64,000 bases of DNA from Chloroflexota bacterium (GTDB lineage Bacteria; Chloroflexota; Anaerolineae; 4572-78; J111). The notes beneath the pieces were generated by a model. The model did not search any database and was not told the origin of the DNA. It saw nothing but the letters and a program-made list of their open reading frames with translations. The position numbers and the translations under genes are program-made. The stretch covers positions 186,001 through 250,000 of the forward strand of contig BOKF01000002.1 of assembly GCA_016860845.1 (NCBI GenBank). Direction: 5' to 3'. This document shows positions 32,610-40,990 of this stretch, in pieces (positions within the stretch are counted from its first letter, which is position 1; every line of letters begins with the position of its first letter).

Positions 32610-34268
32610 CTAGCGGCGCTGCCCTTTTTCTTCCTGGCTCAGGATGATCCAGACAGAGATGGCCGAAACCAGCACTAACAAGAGGGCCGGAGCAGCAGCG
32701 CGGGCAAAAAAGACCTGCTCCGTGGCGCTCCAAATGCGCGTGGCCAGGGTTTGAAAGCCGGTGGGACCTAGAAGTAACGTGGCCGGTAATTCTTTCATTC
32801 CGGTGAGAAAGACCAGCGCCAGCCCGGTCAGCAAGCCCGGCTTGAGCAACGGCACGGTAATGGAGGTCAACGCCTGGCTGGGCGTGCGGCCGAGACTGCG
32901 TGCCGCCTCCTCCAAGCGGGGACTGACCTGCAACAGGGATGCGCGAGCGCTGCCGACAGCCTGCGGCAGAAAACGAACTACGTAAGCAAAGACCAGCAGG
33001 GCCAGCGTTTGGTACAGAAAGGTGGCGTAATTGGCCCCAAAGAAGACCAGGGCGAGAGCAATCACAATGCCGGGCAAAGCGTAGCCCACGTAGGCGCTGC
33101 GCTCCAGCCAGCGGCTGGTCCGGCCTGGAAAGCGAACGGCCAGCACCGTGACCGGAATAGCAGCCAGAATTGCCGCCACGGCAGCCAGGCCGGAGGCAGA
33201 AACCGAATTAACGATGATGTCCAGCCCCAGCTTGATTTCCTCACCCACCAGCAGACCGCGCACCAGCCAGAAGCCCATCACCAGCAGCGGCAAGGCCACC
33301 CCCAGGAGGGTGATCAGCCCACAGAAGACCAGGGCTAACGGTCGCCACAGCCCCAATTTAACCGGAGTGGGCGGCCGCAACGCGCCAGCGCTGCTGCGGT
33401 AATAGCGGGCTTTGCCGCGCAGGCGGGCTTCGACCAGGAGAATCAGCAGGGTCAAAACGACCAGCAGCAGGGCCAACACTGCCGCTGCACTCCGGTCCAA
33501 CGAGGCGCTGTATTGCAGATAGATGGCCCGCGTAAAGGAATTGAAACGCAGCAGCGAGACCGCCCCAAAGTCGCTGAGAGTGTAGAGCGCCACCAACAAG
33601 CCTCCGGTCAGAATGGACGGGCGCAGGTGAGGCAGGGTAATCTCCCAAAACACCCGCAGCGGGCGCCGGCCAAAACTACGCGCCGCCTCTTCCAGGCTGG
33701 GGTCGAGACCGCGCAGAGCGGCCCGTACACTTAACAACACATACGGATAAGTAAACAGGGTCAGGGCGAGCAACGCTCCTGAAAAGCCGTAGATCGAAGG
33801 CAGCCGGTCAACGCCAAACGGTTCCAACCAGCCCTGGACCAACCCCTTTGGCCCCAGGGCAGCCACCAGGGTAAACGCGCCCACATACGAAGGCCAGACC
33901 AGGGGCAGCACCGTAACTACCGCCCAGAACTTGCGTCCCGGCAGGTCGGTACGGACGGTTAGCCAGGCTAACAGCACCCCAATCACCATCGAGGCCAGCG
34001 TGACCGAGAGCGCCAGGCCGGCGCTGCCCAAAAAGACCTCCAGGGTGCGCGGTTGAAGCAAGATGCTCCAAACTTTGCTGCCCACGCTGGCCGCCCGGAT
34101 AATCAGATACCCAACCGGCAGTAATGCGGCGGCGGCAATCAGCATGGCTGCTGCCATCAAAAACATAGGGGGCTGGACCCTATGATTGTTAGTCCAGCCC
34201 ATTTGAAGGGTGGTGCGCAGAGCGGAAAATCTACCGGGCGCGTAGACTTTGGGGTTAGATGCAATCAT
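32610..34268 (-). CDS. ABC transporter permease, two fused BPD domains (FbpB type)
   Basis: The 552-residue membrane protein has about 12 helices in two related halves. Each half carries the EAA loop that docks the ATPase (LEEAARSFGRRPLRVFWEITLP and LEEAARSLGRTPSQALTSITVP). This duplicated layout is typical of FbpB/ThiP iron and thiamine permeases. ATG 34268 lies 18 nt after the binding-protein gene. The N-terminus has about 30 hydrophilic residues before the first helix. Confidence 0.93.
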   Translation of the reverse strand: MIASNPKVYAPGRFSALRTTLQMGWTNNHRVQPPMFLMAAAMLIAAAALLPVGYLIIRAASVGSKVWSILLQPRTLEVFLGSAGLALSVTLASMVIGVLLAWLTVRTDLPGRKFWAVVTVLPLVWPSYVGAFTLVAALGPKGLVQGWLEPFGVDRLPSIYGFSGALLALTLFTYPYVLLSVRAALRGLDPSLEEAARSFGRRPLRVFWEITLPHLRPSILTGGLLVALYTLSDFGAVSLLRFNSFTRAIYLQYSASLDRSAAAVLALLLVVLTLLILLVEARLRGKARYYRSSAGALRPPTPVKLGLWRPLALVFCGLITLLGVALPLLVMGFWLVRGLLVGEEIKLGLDIIVNSVSASGLAAVAAILAAIPVTVLAVRFPGRTSRWLERSAYVGYALPGIVIALALVFFGANYATFLYQTLALLVFAYVVRFLPQAVGSARASLLQVSPRLEEAARSLGRTPSQALTSITVPLLKPGLLTGLALVFLTGMKELPATLLLGPTGFQTLATRIWSATEQVFFARAAAPALLLVLVSAISVWIILSQEEKGQRR

Positions 34269-34285
34269 AAAAAATCCGTTGTTCC

Positions 34286-35542
34286 TTATAAAATACCCAA
34301 TTCCTGCAACAATTGTAGCGTGCCATCCAGGTCTTCCAGCTTGGTCAGATCAACATTAGGCGTTTGGATTTCGCTGAGTGGAACTAGGATCGGGTTGAGC
34401 TGAAGGTTGGCCGACAGCGGATACTCGTTGGTTTCGGTATTAAAATATTGCTGGGAACTCTCGCGCAGCAGGAAGCGGACAAACGCCTCAGCCGCCTCTT
34501 TGTTATCGCTGGTGTCCACAATCCCAACCCCGGCCACATTGACCATGGCCCCGACATCGCCGGCACGGGGGTGGTAGTTGCGGACGGGAAAATCTTCCCC
34601 TTCTTCGGCCAAAAATTGGAAGAGGTAGTAGTGGTTGACAAAGCCGGCGTCAATTTCACCCGCGCCTACCGCCTGGACAATCGGCGCATTGCCGGGGAAA
34701 ACCACCGGCTCGTTGGCCTGAATGCAGGAGAGCCATTCGCGGGCGCGCTCTTCCCCTTCGACCACACGCAGGGCCGTGACAAAGGCCTGGAACGAGCCGT
34801 TGGTGGGCGCCCAGCCGAGGCGGCCCCGCCACTCCGGCGCGCAGAAGCCAAAGATGTCGTCGGGCAGATCGGTTTCACTCAGCTTATGGGTGTTGTAGAC
34901 CACCACCCGCGCCCGGCCAGAGGTGCCGACCCACAGCCCGTCCGGCGAGCGGAAGCGCGGGTCAACCTGGCTCAACACATCTTTGGGCAGCGGCGCGAGT
35001 CGTCCGGCCGCGGCCAGAGCACCCAAAGCGCCGGCATCCTGGCCGTAGTAAATATCAGCCGGGCTGTTGGGGCCTTCTTCCAAAATGGTTGCGGCCATTT
35101 CGGCGGTGCTGCCGTAGCGCACTTCCACGTTCAGGCCGGTTTCCTGCTCAAATTGGTCAATCAGAGGTCCAACCAGCTCGTCCCCTCGCCCGGAGTAGAT
35201 GGTCAGGTCGCCGCTCAAATAAGGCACTTGCTGGCCCAGAAGAGTCGAAGCTTCCTGGGCGGTCGGAATAAACAGTTTTTGGCCGACCTCGATAACGTTG
35301 GGATCGCCAATAGCGGCGTAAGCATTATCGGCGGCGGCTTTAGCGTTGGTGGCTTCAACGATAGCCGGGAAAGCCAGCGGATCGCCATAGAACTTATCGG
35401 CCAGCTTGCTCAACCAGTCGTCGGCCTGGATGGTGTACTCCTGCCCCTCTTCCTGCAAGGGAGGCGCGGCCAGAATTATAGTAGGCAGCAGGCTGGTGAT
35501 TAATGTGAGGAGTAGAACGATACTCTTACGAGACAAGGTCAT
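34286..35542 (-). CDS. Iron-type periplasmic binding protein with N-terminal LysM domain
   Basis: A signal peptide (about 1-26) ends at ILAAPP. Residues about 34-93 form a LysM-like domain (YTIQADDWLSKLADKFYGDP, GQKLFIP). The remainder is a class F extracellular binding protein of the FbpA/FutA kind: LTIYSGRGDELVGPLIDQFEQETG, DIYYGQDAGALGAL, and the paired tyrosines in VNHYYLF that ligate ferric iron in this family. LysM domains bind peptidoglycan or glycans, so this receptor may be held to the cell wall and not by a lipid anchor. No lipobox is seen. It is the first gene of the binding-protein/permease/ATPase operon. Iron is the best guess for substrate. Confidence 0.88.
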   Translation of the reverse strand: MTLSRKSIVLLLTLITSLLPTIILAAPPLQEEGQEYTIQADDWLSKLADKFYGDPLAFPAIVEATNAKAAADNAYAAIGDPNVIEVGQKLFIPTAQEASTLLGQQVPYLSGDLTIYSGRGDELVGPLIDQFEQETGLNVEVRYGSTAEMAATILEEGPNSPADIYYGQDAGALGALAAAGRLAPLPKDVLSQVDPRFRSPDGLWVGTSGRARVVVYNTHKLSETDLPDDIFGFCAPEWRGRLGWAPTNGSFQAFVTALRVVEGEERAREWLSCIQANEPVVFPGNAPIVQAVGAGEIDAGFVNHYYLFQFLAEEGEDFPVRNYHPRAGDVGAMVNVAGVGIVDTSDNKEAAEAFVRFLLRESSQQYFNTETNEYPLSANLQLNPILVPLSEIQTPNVDLTKLEDLDGTLQLLQELGIL

Positions 35543-35833
35543 GCTTCAAAAACCCCCTTAGTTTGGTAATAGTAACAAAATTAGACAAATTAAGAGAGTG
35601 ACATTTGCCCTCCCTTTAGAATGACATTTGTCACTGCCATGTGGCTCAAATTTTCGGCTATAGTAATATAAATCCGCTCAACAATCAATAGCCCTGTGTT
35701 AACCAACGTTATGTTGCCAGCTAAGTTTATTGTTAATCAGGGTTAATTTTTGGGAGACTAATCTCTAACATCCAAGACCGTCTCGCTCATACTGAGATAC
35801 CCAAAACATTCCTGGGGAAAATGTGAGGCAAAA
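35543..35833. promoter_or_regulatory. Divergent control region with repeated tgacatttg
   Basis: tgacatttg occurs at 35599 and again at 35622, 23 bp apart. The second copy continues to tgacatttgtca, with perfect TGACA/TGTCA arms. The region separates the iron-transport operon from the histidine kinase gene, so either may be controlled here. The rest is AT-rich with no other structure that I can see. Confidence 0.4.
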
Positions 35834-37306
35834 ATGGAAAGTTTAGCCAAACTTATCGGCGACAACGAAGAATGGCTGATGCAGCGCGTTTTGCAATACG
35901 CCCGGAACCGCAACTACGTCAAGTATACCTCGACGCTGGCCGAGGCCTGGCGTATTTCCGTGGCCAACCTCTCTAACGCCATTGTCACGACTCTTGAAAT
36001 CCACCCCCAGCCGCCGGAACTGGGACCTGACGACGATTACACTCAAGACCCGATTGCTTCCTTTGGGGTTCAGGAAGCCCGTCTGCATCGCGCCAGAGGG
36101 CTGACTATCGGCATGTTTATGAGCCTGATGAAGTATTACCGCCAGAGTTATCTCGACTTAATTGGGCAGTCGGGTTTTGACCCCACCACCCGCAAACATT
36201 ACCGTTACTTTGTCGAGCGCTGCTTTGACCGGATCGAACTTGGGTTTTGCACCGAATGGGCTGCCGCTACGGAAAATGAGCAAATAGAAGCGCTGCAAGC
36301 AGCCAATCGCCTCATGACCAACGAGAAGAATAAATATCTGACCATTTTTGAGAGCCTGCACGATCCGGCCATCCTGCTGGACCGGAATAACCGCGTTAGC
36401 AACATGAACCACGCCGCCGCCACCCTCTTTACCGGGGCCAGCGTTCCCGGCGACATCTATTATGACCAGCATTATGCCGCCGGAAGCTTACCCTGGCTCG
36501 CTGAAGAGCTGGCCGTACTCGAAACCAGCGCCGAGCCTAAGCTCAGTTTTGAAAAAACCTTTGAGACGCCGCAGGGTCTTCGTTACTTCGACGTCAAGTT
36601 GGAGCGCATGCTCGATGTCAGCGAGAAATTTAGCGGCATCGTCGTCTTGTTGAACGACCTGACCGAGCGCAAGCGCGCCGCCGTTATGGAAGAGCGCGAA
36701 CGACTGGCCCGCGAACTGCACGACTCCGTCACCCAATCCCTATACAGTCTTACCCTTTTCGCCGAGTGGGGACGCGGTCTGATGGAAGCCGGGGAGTGGC
36801 CGCAAGCCCAGGAACGCATGAACCGGATTGGCGAGATTGCCCAACAAGCGCTCAAGGAGATGCGGCTGCTGGTCTACGAACTGCGCCCCTCCGCCCTGGA
36901 ACAGGACGGCCTGATCGGGGCGTTAGAGCGACGGCTGGCCGCCGTCGAGAGCCGCGCCGGGGTAGCGACGCACCTGGAGGCGGACCCCGCCCTTGAATTG
37001 CCGCCAGCGGTGGAAGAAGGCTTGTATCGCGTTGCCCAGGAAGCGTTGAACAACGCCCTCAAACATGCCGCCGCGACTTCCGTTATAGTTCGGGTGCAGG
37101 CAAGCGGCTGCGTCACCCTCGAAGTCAAAGATGATGGGCTGGGCTTCGATCCTGCCGCTAAACAAAATGGAGGTGGTATGGGCCTATACAGCATGCGCGA
37201 ACGAATCGAACGGCTGGGCGGTACCCTGGAAATCGTCTCGGCGGCAGGCCAGGGTACGCGAGTTACTGCCTGCATCCCGCCGGAGGCTCTCTATGGACTC
37301 AACTAA
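35834..37306 (+). CDS. Sensor histidine kinase (PAS, HisKA_3, HATPase)
   Basis: This cytosolic-looking kinase of 490 residues has no membrane helix. Residues 1-150 form a helical domain I do not recognise by name. A PAS domain follows (about 165-275: LTIFESLHDPAILLDRNNRV). The dimerisation domain of the NarX/DesK group contains the phospho-acceptor His296 in RELHDSV. The ATPase part shows VKDDGLGFDP and GGGMGLYSMRERIERLGG. GAGG precedes ATG 35834. Its stop overlaps the following response regulator by 14 bp, which identifies the partner. The signal is unknown. Confidence 0.93.
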   Translation: MESLAKLIGDNEEWLMQRVLQYARNRNYVKYTSTLAEAWRISVANLSNAIVTTLEIHPQPPELGPDDDYTQDPIASFGVQEARLHRARGLTIGMFMSLMKYYRQSYLDLIGQSGFDPTTRKHYRYFVERCFDRIELGFCTEWAAATENEQIEALQAANRLMTNEKNKYLTIFESLHDPAILLDRNNRVSNMNHAAATLFTGASVPGDIYYDQHYAAGSLPWLAEELAVLETSAEPKLSFEKTFETPQGLRYFDVKLERMLDVSEKFSGIVVLLNDLTERKRAAVMEERERLARELHDSVTQSLYSLTLFAEWGRGLMEAGEWPQAQERMNRIGEIAQQALKEMRLLVYELRPSALEQDGLIGALERRLAAVESRAGVATHLEADPALELPPAVEEGLYRVAQEALNNALKHAAATSVIVRVQASGCVTLEVKDDGLGFDPAAKQNGGGMGLYSMRERIERLGGTLEIVSAAGQGTRVTACIPPEALYGLN

Positions 37307-37970
37307 GCTAATCCGGGTGCTGATTGCCGATGACCATCCCGTCGTCAGAGAAGGACTACGCGGCTTGATCTCCTTTAAGCCCGGCTTTGAAGTTGTCGGC
37401 GAAGCCGAGGATGGTTTCGAAGCGGTGCTGCTGGCCCGCACCTTGCAGCCGGATGTGATTTTGATGGATTTGGAAATGCCGCGCAAGAGTGGTTTGGAAG
37501 CGATCAAAGAAATCAAAGCCGACAACCCGCAGGCGCGCATCCTCATCCTGACCAGCTTCACCGAGCACCAGAAAATTTTCGCTTCGCTCGAAGCTGGGGC
37601 TTTGGGCTATTTGCTCAAAGACTCGTCACCGCAGGAACTGCTGCGGGCTATCCGCGATGTGTACCAGGGCGAGTTATCACTCCACCCGACTGTGGCCCGC
37701 AAGATGCTGCAGCAGCAAAACCCGCAGACCTCTCCGTCTCCGGCCGGCGGCATGCTAACCGAGCGTGAGCTAGAAGTCCTCAAGCTGGTCGCCCAGGGGC
37801 TGGACAATAAGGAAATTGCCGACCGGCTGGTGATTAGCGGTCCCACCGTCCGCAGCCATATCACCAATATTCTCACCAAACTTAACCTGACCAGCCGCAC
37901 CCAGGCCGTGCTCTACGCTCTGCGCCAGGGCATTGTCGGATTAGATGAGAATCAAGACTTCAGGGCTTAA
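37293..37970 (+). CDS. NarL/LuxR-type response regulator paired with the upstream kinase
   Basis: The receiver (1-125) has IADDHPVVREGL, the phospho-acceptor Asp59 in VILMDLEMP and LLKDSS. The helix-turn-helix lies at about 155-215 (LTERELEVLKLVAQGLDNKEIADRLVISGPTVRSHITNIL). ATG 37293 is chosen because CGGAGG is 6 nt upstream; the longer frame is a shadow within the kinase gene. It overlaps the kinase by 14 bp and the convergent dehydrogenase by 11 bp at its end. Target genes are unknown; the tgacatttg repeats at 35599-35633 are a possible site. Confidence 0.94.
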   Translation: MDSTKLIRVLIADDHPVVREGLRGLISFKPGFEVVGEAEDGFEAVLLARTLQPDVILMDLEMPRKSGLEAIKEIKADNPQARILILTSFTEHQKIFASLEAGALGYLLKDSSPQELLRAIRDVYQGELSLHPTVARKMLQQQNPQTSPSPAGGMLTERELEVLKLVAQGLDNKEIADRLVISGPTVRSHITNILTKLNLTSRTQAVLYALRQGIVGLDENQDFRA

Positions 37971-39039
37971 CCACCACCTTAATTGCATTCTCAAGCCGTT
38001 TTTCGGCGATTTCGAAGGCCCGGTGAATATCGCTGAGGACAAAGGTGTGGGTTATCAAGGAAGAAATATCAACCTTATTATTTTGGCCAAGCAAGGTTAA
38101 TGCCCGCGCCACCGAACGCTGCCCCTCCGCTCTGACTCCGGCAATGGTCAGGTTACCCAGGGCAATTTTTCGGGCGTTTAGAGTCACCATAGGGGAGTTA
38201 GAATGAATCCCTACAAAGGCAATCCGGCCGCTTTTTTTAGTATATTCGACGGCAGCGGCGGCTGATTGGGGTGTACCGGCACATTCGAGGACCACATCCG
38301 CGCCGTGTCCCCCGGTCAATGCCAAGACTCGCTCAACCACATTTTCTTCGGTGAGATTGACAGCCACATCAGCGCCAAGCTTCAACCCCAGTTCGAGTCG
38401 CTCGCGGCGGGTGCCGATCAAAATAATGGTCCCGGCTCCCATCAACCGGGCCAAGACCACTCCCATCAAGCCAATCGGGCCAGGTCCGGCCACCACCACC
38501 GTCTCGCCGCCTTCCAAACCGCCAATCCGGCGAATAGCGTACAACGAAGTTCCGGCTGTGGTGATGAGGGTGGCATTATCGAATGACATCTCCCCAGGAA
38601 TTTTGTAGACACAGATACTGTGGATACGGGCGTACTCGGCATAGCCGCCGTTAGTGGTAAAGCCGTAATGGCGATGCCCTTTTTCAAGCGAACCGTAATT
38701 CAGGCAGGTCGTGTACAGGCCATCCCGGCAGTTGTCGCAGATGCCACAGCCTTTATGCGGCTCAACCACCACCCGGTCGCCGATGTTGAATTCAGTCACG
38801 CCTTGCCCCAGGGCAGCAATAGTGCCTGAATACTCGTGTCCAAAAACAAACTCGCCATAGGGGGGATGGTTGGGCCAGCCGCGCGCCAAAATATCCGGGT
38901 CGGTGCCACAGATAGCGCAAGCGACTACTTTTACGATGACTTCGCCAGGACCGGGTTCAGGCACGGGATAAGCGTCAACTAAGCGCATATCACTTGGCCC
39001 GTAGAGGACCGCTGCTTTCATCGTTTTTGGAAGTGACAT
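37960..39039 (-). CDS. Zinc-dependent medium-chain alcohol/polyol dehydrogenase
   Basis: This 359-residue NAD(P)-dependent dehydrogenase has the catalytic zinc site (CAICGTD and GHEYSG), the structural zinc cysteines (CGICDNCRDGLYTTC) and the Rossmann glycine loop AGPGPIGLMG. It resembles threonine dehydrogenase, sorbitol and galactitol-phosphate dehydrogenases, and the substrate cannot be set by eye. AGGAGG stands before ATG 39039. The next gene upstream on the same strand is a 3-hydroxyisobutyrate dehydrogenase-like protein 23 nt away, so a short catabolic operon is plausible. Confidence 0.9.
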   Translation of the reverse strand: MSLPKTMKAAVLYGPSDMRLVDAYPVPEPGPGEVIVKVVACAICGTDPDILARGWPNHPPYGEFVFGHEYSGTIAALGQGVTEFNIGDRVVVEPHKGCGICDNCRDGLYTTCLNYGSLEKGHRHYGFTTNGGYAEYARIHSICVYKIPGEMSFDNATLITTAGTSLYAIRRIGGLEGGETVVVAGPGPIGLMGVVLARLMGAGTIILIGTRRERLELGLKLGADVAVNLTEENVVERVLALTGGHGADVVLECAGTPQSAAAAVEYTKKSGRIAFVGIHSNSPMVTLNARKIALGNLTIAGVRAEGQRSVARALTLLGQNNKVDISSLITHTFVLSDIHRAFEIAEKRLENAIKVVVKP

Positions 39040-39062
39040 TTTATTTTCCTCCTTGCTTGTTC

Positions 39063-39953
39063 CTACCGCTCCGTTTTCACCCCGGCCAGGTGGGCCAACA
39101 CGTCAAAAATGATGGTGAAATCATAATGGCCCAGCCCCATCCCATGCGCCGCCGTGAGAAATTCATTGACCAGGGTGGTTGAAGGCAGAGGTAGGTGGAG
39201 CTGCTGTCCCAACTCGATAGCGAGATTCATATCTTTTTGAATCTTGCTGCAATCAGCCCAGGGAGGGTCCGGCTGTTTCAGAATCAAGGGGCCGCGCATG
39301 GCAATCCGGGGCGAAGCAATAGCGCTGTTGGCCAAAATTTCGACGGCCCTGGCCCGGGGAATGCCGCTCTTTTCGGCCAGGAGCACGCTCTCGCTGAAAG
39401 CCAACACCTGTACGGCCAAATTTAGATTCAGGGCGAGTTTCATGATCAGGGCCAAACCATTTTCGCCCACATAAATCACCAGGGGGCTAATGTCGCGCAA
39501 GACGGGCAGCGCTGAGGCAAAAGCGTCTTCATCACCGCCGATATAAATCCTGAGGCTGCCCTGTTCGATGGAAATGTGGTTGCCCGAGACGGGCGCTTCC
39601 AACATTTTAGCCCCGGCTTCGTGGGCCACTTGGACTACAAATTCCCGGCTGTCAGCAGGGCTGATTGTACTCATATCAAGGTAGATTTTGTCGGGCCTCA
39701 AGCCGGCCATAATCCCAGCCGGCCCATGCAGCACCGCCCGGACCGAGTCGGCATCCAGCACAATCGAAAAGATAATGTCGGCGGCTTCGGCCACAGCACG
39801 CGGAGAGTCGGCCCACTGCATCCCCAGGGCGATAAGCGGATCAGCCTTTGCCTTGGTCCGGTTATAACCGGTGACGGTGTGGCCGGCGCTGAGCAGCCGT
39901 TTCACCATCGCCGTGCCCAAAAGCCCCAATCCTACAAAGCCAACTTTTGCCAT
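39063..39953 (-). CDS. 3-hydroxyisobutyrate dehydrogenase-like NAD(P)-dependent oxidoreductase
   Basis: The N-terminal Rossmann domain opens with VGFVGLGLLGTAMVKRL. The family substrate motif appears as LEAPVSGNHIS (DAPVSGG in relatives) and the catalytic lysine lies in LIMKLALNLN (K-x-x-N). The length of 296 residues is typical of beta-hydroxyacid dehydrogenases such as HIBADH, tartronate semialdehyde reductase and glyoxylate reductase. AGGGGG precedes ATG 39953. It is the first of two dehydrogenase genes on the minus strand. The substrate is unknown. Confidence 0.88.
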   Translation of the reverse strand: MAKVGFVGLGLLGTAMVKRLLSAGHTVTGYNRTKAKADPLIALGMQWADSPRAVAEAADIIFSIVLDADSVRAVLHGPAGIMAGLRPDKIYLDMSTISPADSREFVVQVAHEAGAKMLEAPVSGNHISIEQGSLRIYIGGDEDAFASALPVLRDISPLVIYVGENGLALIMKLALNLNLAVQVLAFSESVLLAEKSGIPRARAVEILANSAIASPRIAMRGPLILKQPDPPWADCSKIQKDMNLAIELGQQLHLPLPSTTLVNEFLTAAHGMGLGHYDFTIIFDVLAHLAGVKTER

Positions 39954-40120
39954 GATTCCCCCTTCGCCATCTCGTTCTCAAAATAGTTGGCGAACGAAAT
40001 GGAATCGCGTTGAGCCAAAATTTAGCCAATTGTTTACTTTATTTTTGCAGTTTTAGCAATTCCGCTATTTGTGTTTCAAAATAATATTGTTCTGCTCATC
40101 ACTTGTTTGTGCTGCTGCTC

Positions 40121-40138
40121 TCAAAATCATCGTTTTGA
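40121..40138. promoter_or_regulatory. Inverted repeat tcaaaa-N6-ttttga upstream of the molybdoenzyme genes
   Basis: Perfect 6-bp arms with a 6-nt spacer form a possible operator about 43 bp ahead of the CRP-type site. The binding protein is not known. Confidence 0.35.
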
Positions 40139-40180
40139 TGAGATAAAATCCCTCTTTCAACGATGTATCCCAACTAAAAA

Positions 40181-40196
40181 TGTGATAAATTTCACA
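40181..40196. promoter_or_regulatory. Perfect CRP/FNR-family operator TGTGA-N6-TCACA
   Basis: The 16-bp sequence tgtgataaatttcaca matches the consensus TGTGAN6TCACA exactly. It lies 38 bp upstream of the TorD-like gene that opens the respiratory island. A CRP/FNR/Dnr-family regulator responding to anaerobiosis or a nucleotide signal is the natural candidate. Confidence 0.65.
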
Positions 40197-40233
40197 TATA
40201 GGTTTTATCTTATGGTAATGGGGGAGACCAGCT

Positions 40234-40803
40234 ATGGATAGTCACAATTCTTTCGCTGCCCTGGCCGCGCTGCGGGATTTCTTTATGGCTCAAAACGCGA
40301 CCGACTTGGCGGCTGCGTATGATCGTTTAGCCCCTTCTACTCCGCAGGCCGTGCCAGTCGTACTAGATTGGCCCGCCGTTGAATTTGCCTTCAACCGCCT
40401 GTTTGTTGGTCCTAAAGCCCTGCTGGCTCCGCCCTTCGCCTCGGTCTATCTGGAGCCGGAACCGCAGTTAATGGGCCGCTCCACTCTCAACGTCCGCTAC
40501 CTTTACCAGATGATGGGCCTGATTTCCCCCTGGCAAAACAGTCTCCCCGACGACCATCTCGGCCTTGAGCTTGACGCTTACTACCAGTTGCAGATCGTTA
40601 TAAGCCAGGTCAACTCGGCGGAGTTGAAGGCGCTGCAAGAATATTTTTTACTCAACCATCTTAACCGCTGGCTGCCTCAATTTATCAACCGGGTAAAAAC
40701 TGCCCCCGAAGTCCCCGCGCCCCTCATTTTTGTGGTTGACCAGTTGAACGCCTGGCTGCAGGCAGAAGTATCGAGACTGAAGGTAACGGAAGTTTTGGTG
40801 TAA
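40234..40803 (+). CDS. TorD/DmsD-family molybdoenzyme chaperone
   Basis: Such all-helical cytoplasmic chaperones bind the Tat signal and apo-form of DMSO-reductase-family enzymes until cofactor is inserted. The family core is visible: EFAFNRLFVGPKALLAPPFASVYLEPE-like text around residues 50-75 (RLFVGP, PPFASVY), and DHLGLELDAYYQL with the conserved DHLG(x)E. The length of 189 residues is usual. GGGGGAG precedes ATG 40234. The Tat-exported catalytic subunit, its presumed client, is the next gene. Confidence 0.88.
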   Translation: MDSHNSFAALAALRDFFMAQNATDLAAAYDRLAPSTPQAVPVVLDWPAVEFAFNRLFVGPKALLAPPFASVYLEPEPQLMGRSTLNVRYLYQMMGLISPWQNSLPDDHLGLELDAYYQLQIVISQVNSAELKALQEYFLLNHLNRWLPQFINRVKTAPEVPAPLIFVVDQLNAWLQAEVSRLKVTEVLV

Positions 40804-40830
40804 GCATCGAACGCAGATTAACGCTGAAAA

Positions 40831-40896
40831 ACGCTGATTTTCGCAGATAGTTTTTATTCGCTGTGTTCATCAGTGTTGAATCTGCAAAATCAGCGT
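40831..40896. repeat. Hairpin of acgctgattttcgcaga words between the chaperone and the molybdoenzyme gene
   Basis: acgctgattttcgcaga (40831-40847) pairs with tctgcaaaatcagcgt (40881-40896). Further copies of the word precede the left arm. It may separate chaperone and enzyme transcripts. Confidence 0.65.
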
Positions 40897-40990
40897 TCTA
40901 TTCCTACCAACTATTCAAATCATAAAGCTGGCGCCCTTCGTCTACCGCTTAGAGCGTTAGCCAAGAAACAAGGTGAGGAGGTTAGAAATT

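Noticed and set aside
34448..35503. Plus-strand open frame of about 351 codons opposite the LysM-binding-protein gene
   Set aside because: Antisense shadow; no signal peptide or recognised motif, while the minus-strand gene is complete.
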